From Fibrobacter sp. UBA4375 (GTDB taxonomy: Bacteria; Fibrobacterota; Fibrobacteria; Fibrobacterales; Fibrobacteraceae), in contig DGRZ01000028.1 of the NCBI GenBank assembly GCA_002391195.1, positions 1-6,394 of the forward strand: a DNA stretch of 6,394 nucleotides, read 5' to 3'. Both the position numbers and the translations under genes were made by a program. Shown piece by piece: positions 4,277-6,394 of the stretch; position 1 is the stretch's first letter, and every line of letters begins with the position of its first letter. A model generated the notes under the pieces. That model was not told the DNA's origin, searched no databases, and was given only the letters and a program-made list of their open reading frames with translations.

Positions 4277-6394
4277 ATGGAGAAACGTTTGCAGGCAGTG
4301 TTTTTGATGGCGGTCTTTTTCTGCCTTGTCTGCTGTTCTAATAGCGAAACGTTTTTCCTGCCTGTCGAGGAGGAAACTTCCGATAGGGGCGGGATGGTGC
4401 TGGTGCGGAGTTTCGGTAGAAACGTTACGCTAGGAACGGAAAACGAAAAGGCCCCGCCCGATGTGCACCCCGCCATGAAGGTCACCTTTGACTATGATTT
4501 TTCAATTTCGTCTCATGAGGTGACCCGGTCGGAGTACTATTCAGAAGTTGTTTCTGGAAGGGCTCCGGATGGCTGGATGAAGGGCATGGCTTCTGATTCG
4601 GGAAATTACCCGATATCGCAGGTTACGTTTTTCGATGCCGTGCTATATGCAAATGCGAAAAGCAAGGGCGACCGCCTTGATACGGTGTACACCTACGACG
4701 AAGTTATATTGGATGGTGATGGAAATTGTTCCGGTCTTGGGAATATTGCGTTTCATCCCGAGGTGAACGGTTACCGATTGCCGACCGAGGCGGAATGGAC
4801 TATCGTAGCGCGGTCCCACTGGAATCCGGAGAAGTGCTGGAATTTGGAAAGGTCTGGAAATGCGGTGCATGAGGTCTGTACGGAAAGCAAAGGCGGAGCA
4901 GACTCGTCTATTTGTGATATGGCGGGTAACGTGATGGAATGGGTGAATGATTGGAAGGGTGCATTTACCGATGGTGAGGTGTCGAATTTTGTAGGAGCAA
5001 ATGATGGTGGAACGATGGGGGAACGGGTTCTCAAGGGAGGCAGTTTCCACAACGCGGCATCATCGATGAGGATTTATAGCCGTGGCGATGTCTACACGGT
5101 GACATCCTCGACAAAATCCGGCTATGTGGGGTTCCGCCTGGCATATGGAGCCATCCCCACTCCGACGTGGCTTTCGGGGGGCACTCCGGTGGCAAAATCA
5201 AACTATTCTTTGCTGGCGAAGGCAGAGAAAGTTCAGGAAAAAATGGGCACGCGTCATGCCAAGCTTGTTTTTCGGAATATCACCAGCAAGAAGTTGGCCT
5301 ATGTGGATTATGGTGCAATCCCTCTTGCGGTCAAGGAAATCAAGGATACGTTGGAAGCGTACCATCCGGAGTTGTCGCCTGATGGTAAATGGGTTGCCTT
5401 TTGTACGGGAATAGAGGGTGTTTCTGGGCAATCGTCCGTCTATGTACGTAGACTGGACGCTGCGGGATCGGACCTTGCCCGGCTTGATGTCGAGTCGGCG
5501 GCAATCCCCCGTTGGAAGGTCCTTGATAATGGTGATACGGTTATTGTCTACGTGACCAGTGCGGCTAACAATAGGGATGCTGCAGTATTCAAGGCCGCAA
5601 GCACGTGGCAGGTGAAATTTTCGGACGGTAAGTTCGGTATACCCGAAAAGCTCTTTGACGGCGCCTATCACGGCGGCATAAGCGAAGACAATTCGCTTGC
5701 GGTGACTGGAGCCCGGCTTTTCCGTGTTCGAAAGGCGGGTGGATCGCCATCGGATAGCGTGCAGGAAGAAACGTGGTATAATGGGGAGCAGGTCTGCAAT
5801 GTGAGCCTTTCGAAAGACGGAACGGACCGATCGCTGTTTCTGGATTTCGGTGGCAAGACGGGCCGAGATTTTACGTCGGCCAACTATGGCGTACACGGAA
5901 TGCTCCTTGTGTCGGATAAGGCGGGGAATCTTGTTCAGGGGATCCCTGCACCACGGGGCTACACCTTTGACCATACGGAATGGGCTGCGGATAACTCTGG
6001 TTTCGTGGTGACGAGCCTGATGAATTCGGAGGGGAGTCATTCGAAGATTTCTCTGCTGGATACGTCCGATTCCTCCTTTGTGAACCTGCTTGGCGGTGAT
6101 GATCTTTGGCACCCCAGCCTGTGGGCAAGGCCAGAGCCGAAGGCCGTTGCCGAGTCGGAACTGGATTTGGATAGTGCCTGCGTCTACCTTACGTCTTATG
6201 CGGGGTCTAGGGCGCGGATAATGAAGGTTAAAATGGATCTCTTCTGGAAATACCGTGAAATGGCAGAAGCGGTCGCTATCGGATCGTCTCGCTCGTTTAG
6301 CGGTTTTGATCCGAGGAGTTTTTCGTCGTTGTTTGCCATAAACCTTTCTTATTCATCGCAGAACCTGACTTCGACGGAATACTTTGTCCGCAAT
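4277..6394 (+). CDS. SUMF1-like/beta-propeller lipoprotein (TIGR02171-like), 3' end outside window
   Basis: The frame is open for 706 residues to the right edge. Residues 1-20 are a lipoprotein signal: K3/R4, a hydrophobic stretch and a lipobox LVCC with C20 as the likely lipidated cysteine (Cys at -1 is unusual). A SUMF1/FGE-like domain covers about 39-291: GMVLV (39-43), SSHEVTRSEY (78-87), the YPISQVTFFDA block (111-121), GYRLPTEAEW (165-174), DMAGNVMEWVNDW (214-226), LKGGSF (252-257) and GYVGFRLAYG (282-291). The active-site cysteines of formylglycine-generating enzyme are absent after GGSF, so sulfatase activation is unlikely. From about 340 to 650 are PD40/TolB-like propeller repeats, clearest at HPELSPDGKWVAF (363-375). 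At 666-690 AIGSSRSFSGFDPRSF begins another domain, possibly SGNH-like. The architecture fits the Fibrobacter TIGR02171 paralogous family of often lipidated proteins over 900 residues, function unknown. It probably sits at the cell envelope. Confidence 0.93.
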   Translation, partial: MEKRLQAVFLMAVFFCLVCCSNSETFFLPVEEETSDRGGMVLVRSFGRNVTLGTENEKAPPDVHPAMKVTFDYDFSISSHEVTRSEYYSEVVSGRAPDGWMKGMASDSGNYPISQVTFFDAVLYANAKSKGDRLDTVYTYDEVILDGDGNCSGLGNIAFHPEVNGYRLPTEAEWTIVARSHWNPEKCWNLERSGNAVHEVCTESKGGADSSICDMAGNVMEWVNDWKGAFTDGEVSNFVGANDGGTMGERVLKGGSFHNAASSMRIYSRGDVYTVTSSTKSGYVGFRLAYGAIPTPTWLSGGTPVAKSNYSLLAKAEKVQEKMGTRHAKLVFRNITSKKLAYVDYGAIPLAVKEIKDTLEAYHPELSPDGKWVAFCTGIEGVSGQSSVYVRRLDAAGSDLARLDVESAAIPRWKVLDNGDTVIVYVTSAANNRDAAVFKAASTWQVKFSDGKFGIPEKLFDGAYHGGISEDNSLAVTGARLFRVRKAGGSPSDSVQEETWYNGEQVCNVSLSKDGTDRSLFLDFGGKTGRDFTSANYGVHGMLLVSDKAGNLVQGIPAPRGYTFDHTEWAADNSGFVVTSLMNSEGSHSKISLLDTSDSSFVNLLGGDDLWHPSLWARPEPKAVAESELDLDSACVYLTSYAGSRARIMKVKMDLFWKYREMAEAVAIGSSRSFSGFDPRSFSSLFAINLSYSSQNLTSTEYFVRN

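Noticed and set aside
4153..4485. 110-codon minus-strand open frame overlapping the TM2 start
   Set aside because: It crosses the divergent promoter spacer and the lipoprotein signal peptide region; the TM2 gene has its own Shine-Dalgarno and this frame shows no family features.
4391..5149. Active formylglycine-generating enzyme (sulfatase activator)
   Set aside because: The active-site cysteines are missing and no sulfatase gene lies nearby.
5198..6112. 304-codon open frame on the minus strand under the lipoprotein gene
   Set aside because: It is fully antisense to a well-supported gene and has no recognisable domain and a composition typical of a complementary-frame shadow.

Overview
The window looks like chromosomal DNA from a Fibrobacter-type bacterium (Fibrobacterota, FCB group), of moderate GC content. 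The main clue is the 3' gene. Its SUMF1-like domain fused to a beta-propeller on a lipoprotein anchor fits a paralogous family I know chiefly from Fibrobacter succinogenes (TIGR02171). Promoter-like TATATT boxes very close to start codons, few Shine-Dalgarno sequences and translated dispersed repeats agree with this. The assignment is inferred from recognition, not from a database search.

Layout. Positions 1-377 (+) hold the 3' part of a barnase-type secreted ribonuclease with all catalytic residues present. Positions 370-4186 (-) hold five same-strand genes. In transcription order these are a TM2-domain membrane protein (4186-3995), RdgB/HAM1 dITP/XTP pyrophosphatase (3939-3268), a tRNA-dihydrouridine synthase (3223-2258), a radical SAM/SPASM protein (2261-1317, its GTG overlapping the dus stop as GTGA) and an atypical arginase-fold metallohydrolase (1272-370). 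From 4277 to the right edge (+) runs the SUMF1/propeller lipoprotein, divergent from the TM2 gene across a 90-bp spacer. No rRNA, tRNA, CRISPR array or insertion sequence was seen, and no stretch over 300 bases lacks a gene.

How the genes relate. rdgB (nucleotide-pool cleaning) and dus (tRNA modification) are housekeeping genes. The radical SAM and arginase-fold genes are the uncharacterised part: the radical SAM gene is translationally coupled to dus, and the arginase-fold gene follows 44 bp later with its own promoter-like box.

The most notable structure is that both of these genes carry an unrelated palindromic dispersed repeat in frame (about 93 bp and 69 bp). Each repeat is translated as an extra loop and leaves the visible metal and cluster ligands intact. 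This resembles the protein-coding palindromic elements of Rickettsia. Other points of interest are possible leaderless starts, a barnase with no barstar beside its 3' end, and a SUMF1-like domain lacking the formylglycine-generating cysteines.
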